Assembly (NCBI GenBank): GCA_002104985.1
Contig: MCGO01000090.1
Span: 62,001 to 126,000 of the forward strand
Length of the DNA stretch: 64,000 nucleotides
From: Rhizoclosmatium globosum
Taxonomy: Eukaryota > Chytridiomycota > Chytridiomycetes > Chytridiales > Chytriomycetaceae
Reading direction: 5' to 3'
Shown here: positions 1 through 11,363 of the stretch, one piece after another
Layout of the letters: each line of letters opens with the position of its first letter
Position numbering within the stretch: the stretch's first letter is position 1
Position numbers and translations under genes: made by a program
The notes under the pieces: generated by a model
Database searches by the model: none
Told to the model about the DNA's origin: nothing
What the model saw: only the letters and a program-made list of their open reading frames with translations

Positions 1-453
1 GGTGGTGGGTCTTGTGGAACGAACACTGGTGGAATTCAAAAGCCTGTCTCTGTCATCCAAGGTCAAGTTACCGGAGGCGGCGTTGTTGCAAGCGTTCCAG
101 CAATTCCTATTGCCGTAAGCGCTGTCTATGCTGCCTCTAGCATAGTTGGTGCTGCTTTCCCGGCTCCAACTACTCCCATCGCCAGCCCTGCGGCCGTTAT
201 GCCACAGGTTGCGCAAATCTACAACATTCCAGCTAATGGAGTCGTAATGATCACTCCTGCAGTAGCTCCTGGCCCTTCAGCAACAACTCCCAAGACCTCC
301 AATGCGACACCAGCGGTAGGAATGGCAGTGGTGCCCGTCTCGAATGTCGCTCAAAATGCGAATGGCGCAAAGGGGCTTGTTGCATCACCTGCAAATAAGA
401 TTTTCAAAAGCACTTTTATGATTGTGGCTGGGATGACGATCATTATGCTTTAA
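1..453 (+). CDS. 3' end of a secreted, probably GPI-anchored Ser/Thr/Ala/Pro-rich protein (partial)
   Basis: The frame is open from base 1 to the TAA at 451-453, so the true start lies outside the window. The visible 150 residues are low-complexity, rich in Gly, Ala, Pro, Val, Thr and Ser, with no enzyme motif. The C-terminus has small residues (around NGAKGLVASPANK) followed by a hydrophobic tail (STFMIVAGMTIIML) with no charged residues after it. This is the usual layout of a GPI-attachment signal, so a cell-wall or plasma-membrane surface protein is inferred. The only in-window ATG is at 199, but the upstream codons read as the same type of protein, so it is not the start. No family recognised. 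Confidence 0.6.
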   Translation, partial: GGGSCGTNTGGIQKPVSVIQGQVTGGGVVASVPAIPIAVSAVYAASSIVGAAFPAPTTPIASPAAVMPQVAQIYNIPANGVVMITPAVAPGPSATTPKTSNATPAVGMAVVPVSNVAQNANGAKGLVASPANKIFKSTFMIVAGMTIIML

Positions 454-803
454 AACTTGGATACTTTCATTTATCGCTTCTCAGCATTGCATATAAACAA
501 AGATATCAAGTCATTTTCAATCGCGTTCCGACAAAGATAAGAACATTGTGTTAAATGAGGGTTAGCGAATCGGCTGAGTGCCCCCTGTCCCCGATATCTT
601 GTTTGTTCCAACCATTCTCAAGTGTTTTCGTTGCTGCTTGCAGTGTTGCTTGCATTGAACTTGAACTTGAACTTGCACTGAAGAAGGGGCGGAAGAATGA
701 GGTTTCAGTCCCTGACACTGCTTTCTGATACCCAATCTCGAAAACACGTTTCTGAAAAAATCGTCACTGATACCGCAACGTATAAATTAGGGCAGAAACA
801 CCA
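454..803. other. Intergenic region with probable UGP promoter
   Basis: 350 bp without a credible gene. A short imperfect direct repeat (TTGAAC three times in a row, about 657-675) lies in the middle. A TATA-like TATAAAT sits at 781-787, only 17 bp before the ATG of the next gene, so it may lie within the leader rather than act as a classic TATA box. Otherwise nothing seen. Confidence 0.4.
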
Positions 804-2696
804 ATGGCCGATAACAAATTCACCTCAACTGAGAACATGAACGGAGCTCCATCAGCGCACGACCGTGCCCACTCTCTCATTGTAAGCTATTCACGCTCTA
901 CCCTCTGAAGGGTAAGCATGACTCACACGCACCCTCCCCTCGCACACAGGACTTCCAGGGAACAACACTCGGAATGGCCGCGAAGGGAATGCGCAACGAG
1001 CTGCACAACCTCGTCAACACTGCGCCTGAGGCCGACCGCGAACACTTTGCCAAAGAAATGGATTCGTTCTTTGACCTGTTTGGACGATACTTGACCGAGA
1101 AGGCGAAGGGCCAGAAGATGTGAGTATACTTGGCCTGGAGTAGCTTAGAGGGCCTGGGGGAGGAAGCTTCCAGGGTTGATCACTTGGGCAGGGTGTCATT
1201 ATTGCGTCAACACTGCGGAGTTTCAAAATTGGGATACCTCCACGCACCACCCCCTTTTACCACTTTAAATCACATCGTACTAATCGAATTATACGTGTTA
1301 TAGCAACTGGGGCAAGATCAAGTCGCCAAAGGACGACCAAATCATTCCTTACAAGAACTTGAAGCCAGTCGCTTCAGCGCCCGTCAATGCCGAAAACCTC
1401 GCTAAGCTCGCGGTTTTGAAGCTTAATGGAGGTCTCGGAACTACTATGGGATGCGTTGGACCAAAGAGGTGAGATTTCATGACTGGACAGATTTTGAATG
1501 CTGTTTGGTGGCTGGCCCTGTCCTACTCCCCTCAATCAATAGTCCTCGGGAACTAACGGGTCGATTAATTTAGTGCGATCGAAGTTCGCGATGGAATGAC
1601 CTTCCTCGACTTGACTGTCCGTCAAGTTGAATACCTCAACAGCTCAAACGGCGTCAACGTCCCCCTTATCCTCATGAACTCCTTCAACACCGACGTTGAC
1701 ACTACCAACATTATCCAAAAGTACTCCAGCCACGCCCTGCAAATTCTCACCTTCAACCAATCCCGATACCCAAGAGTCGGAAAGGAGAGCTTGCTCCCAT
1801 GCCCAAAGAGCTTTGCCGACCAAGGGCCAAACTGGTACCCACCAGGTCACGGTGACTTGTTCGAGTCTCTTGCCAACTCTGGTCTCCTCGACCAGTTGAT
1901 TGCTGAAGGCAAGGAGTACCTCTTTATCTCCAACGTTGACAACTTGGGAGCCACTGTCGACACCACCATTCTCGACCACATGGCCAAATCCGGTGCCGAA
2001 TTCATTATGGAAGTCACTGACAAGACCAAGGCCGACATCAAGGGAGGAACGTTGATTGACTACGACGGTCAAGTCCGTCTCCTTGAAATCGCTCAGGTTC
2101 CATCCGAGTACACTGAGGAATTCAAGTCCATCAAGAAGTTCAAGATCTTCAACACAAACAACTTGTGGGTCTCCCTCAAGGCCATCAAGCGTGTTGTCTC
2201 TGAATCCGCCCTCTCCATGGAAATCATTGAAAACATCAAGACTTCCGACAAGGGTGAGAAGGTTATTCAGCTCGAAACTGCCGTCGGAGCTGCTATCAAG
2301 CACTTCAAGGGTGCCCACGGTGTCAACGTCCCACGTTCCCGTTTCTTGCCAGTCAAGTCGTGCTCGGACTTGTTCTTGATCACATCTGACTTGTACAGCT
2401 TGAACCATGGTGTTCTCAACATGAACCCTAAGCGTCACTTCCAGCAAGTCCCAATCGTCAAGTTGGGTGACCACTTCAAGAAGGTGAACCAATACTTGGG
2501 CCGTTTCAAGAGCCCACCACACATTTTGGAGTTGGACCACTTGACTGTTACTGGTGATGTTACATTCGGATCTGACGTTCAGCTTCGAGGTACTGTCATC
2601 ATCGTTGCCAACCACGGTGAGAGAATCGATATCCCATCTGGTGCCATCTTGGACGACAAGGTTGTCTCTGGAAACTTGAGAATCTTGGACCACTAA
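804..2696 (+). CDS. UGP1: UTP--glucose-1-phosphate uridylyltransferase (UDP-glucose pyrophosphorylase)
   Basis: Makes UDP-glucose from UTP and glucose-1-phosphate in the cytosol, the donor for glucan, glycogen and trehalose synthesis. Four exons fit the frame: 804-881, 950-1119, 1304-1468 and 1574-2696, giving 511 aa, the normal family length. The nucleotide-binding loop [11 protein letters not shown] lies at residues 123-133 and is split from the rest by intron 3. The uridine/sugar pocket motif [14 protein letters not shown] is near residues 225-235, and [10 protein letters not shown] follows near 259. The C-terminal left-handed beta-helix ([17 protein letters not shown]) is present. Exon 4 is strongly codon-biased (C/G-ending codons), typical of a highly expressed gene, which also creates a long false ORF on the other strand. 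The ATG is chosen because it directly precedes the conserved N-terminal region and a clean GT donor. Confidence 0.95.
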
Positions 2697-2965
2697 ACCC
2701 CTTTACTTCTTAAAAAAAAAACATCTGTACCATTTTTCTTTGTTTTATGTTTCTCTTTAGTTTATGTCGGAGGAGGAGAGGATGTTGATTGTTTCGTTCC
2801 CATTCGGGCTCTTTGTAAAACCCAGTAAAAGCAATTCGAAATTATGTTTAGGTCTTTTGTCTGATTAGTAACTGAGAAATGAGGACAAATTTGGAGTGGC
2901 TCGTTTATCTCAAATAAAATTAAGAAAGAAGGAAATCTAAAACATAAACAGAATTACACCAGCCT

Positions 2966-5900
2966 TCACGCCGCTAAGCCTACAGTATCGTTTTCGGCAA
3001 GAGAAATAGCAATGGCGAGTTCGTCTAAAGCCGTTCCATCATCATCCTCAATCCTCGCCAAAATATCATCTAGATAAATCGATGGACTTATAGCTGCCAT
3101 CTTTCTCACAACTTCTCGCGCAAGCTCTGGATCAAACGGCAGTGCGGCCGGATTAGCAAATTCAGAACCACGAAGCTTAACAGGTCCCACAGATGCATCT
3201 CCCATTCGAATTGTGCGGATAACTTCTCGGTGACGTGGCGATTCAACAAGAGCCAATTTCAATGTAACAATCTTTTTGGTCAGCATGTGAAGAATAGACT
3301 TTGGAAGTTGAGGCAGTGGCGAGAAGGGAGGGACAACGGCAGGTCCAACCAGTGGAATCACAGCTGTATTCGCGCCAGAGTCCATATTCTTGTGACTGCG
3401 CGACGTTTTCGCTGATACGTAGGAGTCAATTGATACAGTGCTAGCCCTGCTCGACATGATGCTTGCGCCACTACCCTTCACACCCCCACTACCATTCGCG
3501 TTCTTCAAGAACCGGAACACTTTCTCAAAGCAGTTGATCGCATCTCGGTAAGCAGCTTTGATGTTCGGCGTCAACACATTTGTCGTATTCGCGGCACCTT
3601 CAAATGGTTTCAGCAGGAGGTTTGCGGTGTGTAAGTTTGCGGCGACACTGCGAGGATCCATTTGTCCACGGGCTGTTTCCCACATCTTACGGGCCTTTTG
3701 TGCGTGGCTGATGGCTCCATCGGAATCACCGCGAAGGTCGAGAGCTGAGGCAATGTGACTGTGGACTTGAGCGACGTGAGTCGTTGGGGCGTTGAGACTA
3801 CGGTAGATTTGTAGTGCTTCGTTTAGACGAGATAAGGCTTCATCGGTTTGCTGCAAGTACAGAGATAGAATACCGGCCTAGTCAGGGTTAGCATTGAACA
3901 AGTTCAGATTATCACTAACCTTCGTAAGATAAGCCGCCGTACAAACGTGTCCCTTCCCGAAACTAGCAATGGCAATATCCAAACTAATATTATGAAACTC
4001 CAGCGCATCCGCATATCTTCCACATCGCAAATAAACAGCACTCATTCGATCATGCAACCCCATTCCTAACGGATGCGAGAGACCCCAGTTCCATTTAACA
4101 GCGCTAACACCAAGTCTATAAACAGCCAAAATGCCATTGAAATCATAGTTGACAGTCTCTTTCGAGCCACATCCACTCATGTTGAGGTTGTATCTGTCCA
4201 ATCCCGAAGGAACGAGCTGAGCTCCCATTGCTTCAACAAGTTGAGCACGAGCAATTGCGGAGACAGCTGAGGTATTCTTTCCGGTTGTCGCGCTGATTGC
4301 AGCAATGGCATATCGCTTTGCTTCTTCTGGTCGTTCCGTGGCGTTGTAGTGAGCCGCGACGGTGGTGAGGTAAAACGCTGTCATATTGTTTTGCTGTAAT
4401 TTAGACTTTGGTCCCATGCTTCTGAAGTGGCGGGTCAGGGTATAAGCGAGTCGCTCGTCTTCACTGAGCTGACAGATAGCCTGTACTGGCTGATTCGGTT
4501 GCTGTTGCTGTTGTTCGCCACTGATTTTAGTGGACAAGTGCTTCAATCCAGTTGGGTGTTTGCGGCGAGGAAAGAATGAAACAAGTCGGGAACGAGGACA
4601 TGGATTTGGTAAAGCGAAGTTATAATCCGAATTCTCCTCGAAAATCACTCCACACTAAGATTGACGTTGTTAGTTTTTACCAATTATAAGCGTTCTTCAC
4701 TCACATGAAATTGCATTGCCGCAAACAAAGCTGGACGATGCAAGGCATGGAAGTGCCTATCGTCGATTTCATAATCGTACTTGTAGTATACCTCAGACTT
4801 CAATCTTTCATCAAAGAACTATTGAATGATGAGTTTCATTTGCAACCAATCCAAGTTTCTCACCTTCTTCGCTTTGTCACTGGTTCCAAGCACCATTGAA
4901 AACATGTTTGCCGTCCAATTCTTTGTTTCTTCTTCGATTTGCGTTGCACCCACAGACCGAAAATGAATCATGAGTTGTCTCAAACTCGTGACAAACAGAG
5001 ACTTGAAAGAACGAGCCACCATTTCGATGCACATCATGTCCTTAATGTAAGGAATGTGCGAAAGCTGAGCAATCATACCTACGTCACCATAATCAGTATT
5101 CGCCTTGGTTAACAGAAATGTATACCCAAGTATCGAATATTTACACCCCACTTATGTAGTTCAACTCCAATCTGCCCTGATTCTAGTGGTCTCATTTCCA
5201 GTTCGTCCAAATTCTTTACAACCTGCGGAATCCATTGTTCTCGAAGGTAACGACTCGCCCTAACTGCTTCCGAGTCATTCAAATCACGCTCCTTTCTGCC
5301 ACATCCAGACGCGTTCGTGAGTGCATCTGAACTTATTGTGGAAGAATATAGTTTGAGGAATTCAGGTCTCAATCGCTGGGATTTGTTGGGAGGTATCGAA
5401 GACGCTGAAGTGAATGGAGTTGGGACCCCTGAGGAAACAGTTGGATGAGTTTGTGTTCTAGATGGGCTCCGATTTGGACTTGATGTTGTGCTCGACATTG
5501 GAAGACTGTAGTCTATTGGCATGATTTCAAAGAGATTGACCGCATATTTGCGGTGGAGCTCGCTGTCATTGTGGACCTTCAATAGATTCTTAGTATTGTC
5601 TGATTTATAATTGCCTTTCTCACCTGAACGGTCCAACTCAAGTGTGCGTTAACCCGTCGGTCATCACCAATCTGGACTCCATGAGGCTTCAAGTTCAATT
5701 CCTTCCCAACCAAACTCAGTCTGCTCAGCGCTGATTCTTCGCATTTGAGTGGATTGATTTTCAAATCGTAGGTAGGAGTTGTCTAGAAAATGAATCAGCA
5801 CGAATTCGTCAGACAAAATGCGGGTCCTACTCGTTCATCAATCCCCATGTCCGCATACGCAACAACTCTGAATCCTTTGTAATCAATTAAAACCATAAGT

Positions 5901-7466
5901 GCTGTGTTGATATCCACTCCCGCATCGTGGGCGGCGCGGTTAAACGCGTCGATGCAACGAAGCTCGCTTGATGTCCTGCACATGGCTACCTCGACCTCTT
6001 CCTGTGTTGCAACTAAAACAATGTTACTCTTCAGCCGAAGTGGTGTTATCAAATCACCATCGTAGTCGCAAGCGAAATGCAGAATCATTCCATCGACAAA
6101 CATTGCGCCAGGTGCGCTGTTGGGCCCTTCACTTCCAGTTTGCCCATTTTTCATCAATGGGCCTTGGAGATGGTGCTCGTCAACCATGCGAATGGCGTGT
6201 TGGACCGCAGCCTCCTCAAACGCGCCAATCACTTCAAGAAGTTGAATGTCTGAAAAGCATGACAATTGTGAGAATTAAAGGGGCGGATGAGTCATTTACC
6301 TTTTTGCATGACGGCTTCTGGGTTGTTCGGTTTTTGGCTTAGGATCTTCTGGTATCTGTCATTCCACTTTTCTACTATTCTTCATTTTAATTTATCAATG
6401 CTCAGAGGGGGTTGAGGTGTTACCATTAATGTACGTTCCAACGGAAGAGGTTCGCTCCAGTTGGATATGCATTGGAGCTGGATTCAGTCGTAAGCGACGA
6501 GGTGATATGAAACAATGTGATACCTTTACGTCGTCTGTTAAAGTCGTCTCTAATAATGAAGCGATAGTTAGTATCTGGCGGCTGAATTAAATCTTGCTCC
6601 ACCTGCTGACGGATGGAACCAAATTAGACCCCATAGCCAATAGTTCCTGTTGCGTGAGAACAGGTTCCGAGCAGAATGACTAAATCAAGAGCGTGTCAAT
6701 AGAAACGCGAAAACATGAATCAAAACGACAAACCAAAGTCTCAAACGTCGACGAGGAATAACTTTTCCCGTCTTCACCGCCACCATCAATCATCAGTGAT
6801 CCCACACTAGATACAACTGATACTGCATCATCTTCCACATCATCGTTTTGATACACTGACGCAGTTCTGCTCTTCCTTCCACCAACATTAGGAACACTCG
6901 GACTAGTATGGATGAATCCCTGGTTTGGCTTCTGGATTTGCACATGGGACTGATGGTTGAAGCCACGCGGATTCTTTGAAATATTTTGGCGGTTGTTGAG
7001 AAACGGGGCGAGGGCGGCCAGCCACTCGTCACTGTCGCTCTTTGTCTGTGCCGCAAAATAGAACTGGGAAAAAAATGAGTGGTATTAAAACGTAGGGCTT
7101 ATTATAAGAGAGAACAAGCACCTTTCGCTGCTTCGCGTACACGACAAATGGCACGAATCCTTTACGTCCAAATCCAGCTGCTCCAGCTGCCACGGCGACC
7201 CCCTCCCGCTTTACTGGAACCATCTCCATGGCCGCGTCTTTCAGCTCAATCACATACTTTGGTGGCTTCGACTGATCGCACTGGTCAAACACTTTGACGG
7301 TTGTTTGGTGCGGTGAAAAGGAGGTGCTGAGCACAAGGAATTTCAGCTTCCATTGCGCGAAAACTCCACTGCCAGCTTTCTTTAGCATCCATCCGTGTTT
7401 GAGTGTGATTTCTTTTGGGGTGCAGCTATTGGCCAGCGTGTTGTGGTGGGTCTGCGTCGATAGCAT
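2966..7466 (-). CDS. PH - CLU - TPR multidomain protein (clustered-mitochondria/eIF3-p135-like)
   Basis: Many short exons on the minus strand join into one protein of roughly 1,250 aa. The N-terminus is a pleckstrin-homology domain: GWMLKKAGSGVFAQWK in exon 1 (7466-7122) and the C-terminal helix FYFAAQTKSDSDEWLAAL opening exon 2 (from 7063). The middle matches the CLU domain: KELNLKPHG near 5690, VHNDSELHRKYAVNLFEIMP near 5560, RLRPEFLKLY near 5370 and a helical segment YIKDMMCIEMVARSFKSLF near 5020. The C-terminal 450 residues (4648-2966) read as TPR-type helices such as ALRLNEALQIY-like pairs and QVHSHIASALDLRGD. Yeast Clu1/TIF31 binds mRNA and affects mitochondrial distribution; a PH domain is not part of that family as I know it. 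The start is the first ATG after an in-frame stop at about 7506. Exon borders in 5.8-6.7 kb are less certain. Confidence 0.8.
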
Positions 7467-7656
7467 TCTCGTTGAAAAACTGACAATTCCAACCGACAAG
7501 CAACATCAACGAGTCAATTATTTCCAAGAACGAGCATAGCCGATCCAACCCACTGACCCAGGAATTTTCATCACTCATCCATTGTCCCATTGCTCTTGTT
7601 CTCCACATTGTTAATCGACTCAAACTCCCTTGGCCCCACGTAAAAACCTTGCAAAA

Positions 7657-8489
7657 ATGTCCAACACGACTTCTCAAGATTTGATCGATGTCCTCGGCCT
7701 TCCTCTAAACTTCTTTCTTCTTGGAATGATTCTCAACATGTGTCTGCACGCGTTTTGTCTGTCAATAGCCAAGATAATCAACAAGCTCATATACAAACTA
7801 GAAGCTGGGAATTTGTTCCTTAACTGGATAGTGTGCACATTCAATGTTGCGGCAATGATTAACGCCATGTTTGCGTTCATCTTGACAGCTGTTCCTCGCA
7901 AGACCCCAACAAGCTGTTTCACAGTCAACTTTCTGCAAAGGATGAGACGTGCTCTTTACACCAAAATGCACTCTCTGGAACCCAATACGCCGTTGCAGAT
8001 ATTATTATCGATGTAGTAGGCACGCTTGGTGCAATGTATGCCTTTTTCGCATCGAACGCTCACATGTTACCGCTCGGTGGAATCTTGTATCACGTTATGA
8101 AAGAAAATTGTTAGATTGAACTTCAATGAATAATTTAACTCATTATTTGATTAGTTTTCCGTACTGTCCTTGTATTGGCTGTCAATTGCGTGTTGATCTA
8201 TGTTAACAGTATGAGCTCTACAATGAACGAGAATATCAACTATATTGCTTCGTTATGCGGTGCAATCATCATCTATTTTCTCATGAATTTAGAGCTTTAT
8301 TGTGAGTACTCAACAGACGAGTTTTTTAAATTGAAAATGAAATTAGGGAAGGAAACTCGTGACAAAGAACCAAGTGGTCCATCATCCAAGAGCGCAAAGA
8401 AAAGCGCTTTATCAAGTAATATGAGTGCTGCTGGTATTCAAGTTAAGAAAAATGTCTTGACTGAAGTTGAGACCAAACAAACTGCCTAA
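7657..8489 (+). pseudogene. Broken first copy of a tandem seven-TM membrane protein gene
   Basis: It is closely similar to the intact neighbour at 8660-9715: MSNTTSQDLIDVLG against MSNATSQDLIDVLG, then matching membrane segments. After TVNFLQ (near 7938) the sequence jumps straight to the counterpart of DETCSLLQNALSGTQYA. The part encoding TM3, TM4 and the first intron (about 230 bp in the sister gene) is missing, and the join shifts the frame so the original start runs into a TAG at about 8014. The downstream segments (8-nt donor GTTAGA instead of GTGAG, then TVLVLAVNCVLIY, NINYIASLCG and a Lys/Ser tail ending at 8489) still match the sister in their own frame. A pseudogene or an assembly deletion are the two explanations. 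The final intron (acceptor AAATTAG) is conserved. Confidence 0.75.
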
Positions 8490-8659
8490 TCAATTCTATC
8501 TCATCTATTCAATACCAAAGCATTGCCCTTCTATTAAACTATTCATTAACATTACTACAAGTCAAACCAAACCAAGAATTCAGTCTCGCTTTCATATTCT
8601 GATTGTTTTTAGATTCTCTCCATTGTCAATCGACCCAAATCGTCAAATAATACAAAAAA

Positions 8660-9715
8660 ATGTCCAACGCGACTTCTCAAGACTTAATCGATGTCCTCGG
8701 TCCACCTCTAAACTTCCTCCTGCTCGGAGTGATTCATCACATGTGCTTTCACGCGTTTTGCCTCTCAATGGCAACGATAATCAGCAAACTCGTTTACAAG
8801 ACGGAAACAGGAAATCTGTTTCTCAACTGGATAGTATGCGCCTTCAATGTTTCAGCTATCGTAAATGCTATATTCGCGTTCACTTTGACTGCAGTTCCTC
8901 TAACGACGCAAAAGAGTTGTTTCATCGTCAACTTTTTGCAAAACATTACATATCATCTTACACTTATTATTTTCGGTAGGGAACATATTATCAGTGATTT
9001 CTTGGAGTTGTACTGACTTTGAACACTGTTGGGCTGAATTAGATTATCTGATCCTTTTCAAATCATACAGTGCCTTTGCAATAATAGCTGGACTAGCTTC
9101 CATCAATCGATTGACATGGACTATAGCGGATCTTTTCTGGTCTGAAGGAAGTTTCGAAGATGAAACATGTTCTTTGCTTCAAAATGCTCTTTCAGGGACA
9201 CAATACGCTGTGGCAGACATTATAATTGACGCCGTTGGTACTCTTGGGGCAATGCACGCATTTTTTGCTGCGAATGCTCATTTGTTACCTTTGGATGGAA
9301 TCTTTTACCATGTCATGAAAGAAAACGGTGAGTATTGTGTTAAGTTTTGAGTATACTGACTTCTTTCTCGGAAAGTCTTTCGAACCGTTCTTGTTTTGGC
9401 TGTCAACTGTGTTTTGATCTTCATCAACAGCATGAGCTCCAGGATGAACGAGAATATTAATTATATAGCCTCGCTGTGCGGAGGCATCATCATCTATTTT
9501 TTAATGAATTTGGAGCTTTACTGTGAGTGGTGCATTAATCCATTTCAAAATAGTATTATTAAACATAGAAATTAGGGAAGGAATCTCGCAACAGAGAAGC
9601 AAGTAGCCCTTCGTTGAGTGGAAAACACAGCAATTTTGTGAATAATGTGAGCAATTCTAATGCTCGGGTTAAGAGCAATCTCTTGACTGAGGTACAGGAC
9701 AAGAGTACTACATGA
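8660..9715 (+). CDS. Seven-transmembrane protein of unknown function (intact tandem copy)
   Basis: Exons 8660-8975, 9043-9327, 9376-9522 and 9576-9715 give 295 aa. A short N-terminus with an N-glycosylation sequon (MSNATSQ) is followed by seven hydrophobic stretches: NFLLLGVIHH, FLNWIVCAFNVSAIVNAIFA, ITYHLTLIIF, FAIIAGLASI, VADIIIDAVGTLGAMHAFFA, VLVLAVNCVLIFI and YIASLCGGIIIYFLMNL. A hydrophilic Ser/Lys-rich tail of about 45 residues follows. The topology resembles a small GPCR-like protein but I see no family signature, so no receptor function is claimed. Exon borders are supported by conservation with the damaged copy upstream. The intergenic gap to that copy is only 170 bp, so this is a recent local duplication. 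Confidence 0.75.
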
Positions 9716-9774
9716 AGGAGATATTTTAATCAATTTAATTCTCAACAAAGTCCGATTTTGAGATAAATAAAAGT

Positions 9775-11258
9775 TCACTTCTTTCCAAAGAACGAAGTCA
9801 GTGGGGCCATCCCTTTTGTTGACACGGGTTTCTTTGTTGAAGCTTTTGGAGCAGCTTTCCCAGTTGGCTAAAATATCCGATCAGCCTCGCACTCACAAAA
9901 ACACGATCCAATCACCTTCTTTCCAGTGTCTGGTTTTTTAGCAGGCGCGGGAGGAGCAATCCGAGGGTCCGCATACACCGCTTTGGATAAATTGGTCGCG
10001 TTTAATGCAGCCTTGTTTAACATACTGTTAAGTCTTCAAGTGCGCGTAAGCATTCATTATAATCAAAATCTCGGGAGACATACCCCATCGCTTCCTTTAA
10101 AACTTCCGGCCATTTTCCAACAGGGAGAACCTCACAAATAATTTTGTGCACCATCGTCTTTCGATGCTCTGTAATTTAATCAGTACTAAATACGCCAAGA
10201 CGCTTCACTGGAACGTAAAAAGTACCTTGCTTCTCCTCAGCGGATAAGCTATCTTCCCATTGCCCATTTACTTTCAATAGAGAATACGATTCGTATTTTG
10301 CTAACAGCTTATTGGCTTTCTCAAGGAGCCATGCTTTCGTTTTGTCGTCATTCAATCGATAGAATGTCATTCCCTTCACAGTAGCTAAATATTCGGACAA
10401 GGTTGGTCTTTGAATTTCAAGAACTACTTCACGTACCGTCGACATCACAAATCAAAGGTAGTTTCTCCTCGATTCCTTCCAGTTCTGCGAGTTGAGATAG
10501 AAGCGGATAATTGTCTGAGTGAAGGATATTCTCAAGCTGCTCAAAACGACGGGCCGGGGCTTCGTTCTCTCCTCGATTCCTTTTTGATGGCGGCATTTCG
10601 TCGTCGTTTGTTGCGGTAGGAGACTCAAGCAAGGGAAGAATGAGGAACAGTGGATCGAATGGAGTCATCATCAAAAACGACCCATCTTGAGCCAGATTTA
10701 GTTTGCTGCCAACTCTGAATCCTTAGTGTACAACGCACCTTGCAGCACATTATCGCCCACGAAGCAAGAGCGTTTGTCTGGACAGTTTGTTAATCATCCG
10801 TTTTGAAGAACAGGGCGAAGCAAGATACCGTCTGCGTGCCGTGTCACTTGCAACAGCGCTTTCTTGGACAACGCAAAGTACACGCCTTCTCCTGACGAAA
10901 CACGTGTTTGTTTGTTTGTTTGTTTGTTTGGTACTTGAGTAGTAAGGTAAGGCAAACCTGTCCGAGGATGTGGCAACGTCACGAGCGATGTCAGGCTGCC
11001 CTCTTCAACAACGCCCGTCGTTGCACAATGAACTATTGCGAGTGTCGTGCCGGTTTTGTACTCGTCTGGTGTCGTTTGGTTGGAAGGTCCGAGCATTGGA
11101 ACCAAGAAACTCTCAAGAAACTCTTGAATAATTAAAATACATTTAAAGGAATTCAAGAGATACGTTTCTTTCTTGGTTAACCTGATCCCATGCGTTTGTC
11201 TTTGCATTTTAGGATTAAAGCTCTGGCTTGCATACAGATCAACGCGTTTTTCATCCAT
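9775..11258 (-). CDS. RNASEH2B: Ribonuclease H2 subunit B
   Basis: Accessory subunit of the trimeric RNase H2 that removes ribonucleotides from DNA and RNA:DNA hybrids in the nucleus. Diagnostic segments in order: SLTSLVTLPHPRTG, EGVYFALSKKALLQV, then DGSFLMMTPFDPLFLILPLL (the central strand seen in all RNASEH2B proteins), ENILHSDNYPLLSQL, MTFYRLNDDKTKAWLLEKA, and a Lys/Pro/Ala-rich tail. The protein ends MAPLTSFFGKK, a PIP-box-like motif placed exactly where animal RNASEH2B binds PCNA. About seven exons join cleanly; a (TTTG)n run sits in the first certain intron. The first exon can be read from the ATG at 11258 without an intron, but the N-terminal 60 residues are the least certain part. 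Stop is TGA at 9775-9777. Confidence 0.88.
10905..10930. repeat. (TTTG)6 microsatellite in an RNASEH2B intron
   Basis: Six perfect TTTG units (GTTT on the other phase) lie inside the intron between HPRTG and EGVYFALSK on the minus strand. An ordinary simple repeat; no coding role. Confidence 0.9.
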
Positions 11259-11363
11259 CTTCTAGCCAAGGTTATTTATCCTACCGATCAAAGACCCTTT
11301 CAATCACTAACATAAAGAGAAGGGTTTTAATAATGTGAGTTCCAACACAAGTTTTCCTTCGAA

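Noticed and set aside
657..675. TTGAAC triplicate upstream of UGP as a regulatory array
   Set aside because: Only three imperfect 6-mers; no support for a function.
1644..2693. A 349-codon open frame on the minus strand opposite UGP exon 4
   Set aside because: It mirrors the strongly codon-biased UGP exon; composition (Val, Leu, Asp, Gln rich) is what the complement of C-ending codons gives, and no domain is seen.
10905..10930. (TTTG)6 as a functional element
   Set aside because: An intronic microsatellite of ordinary size.
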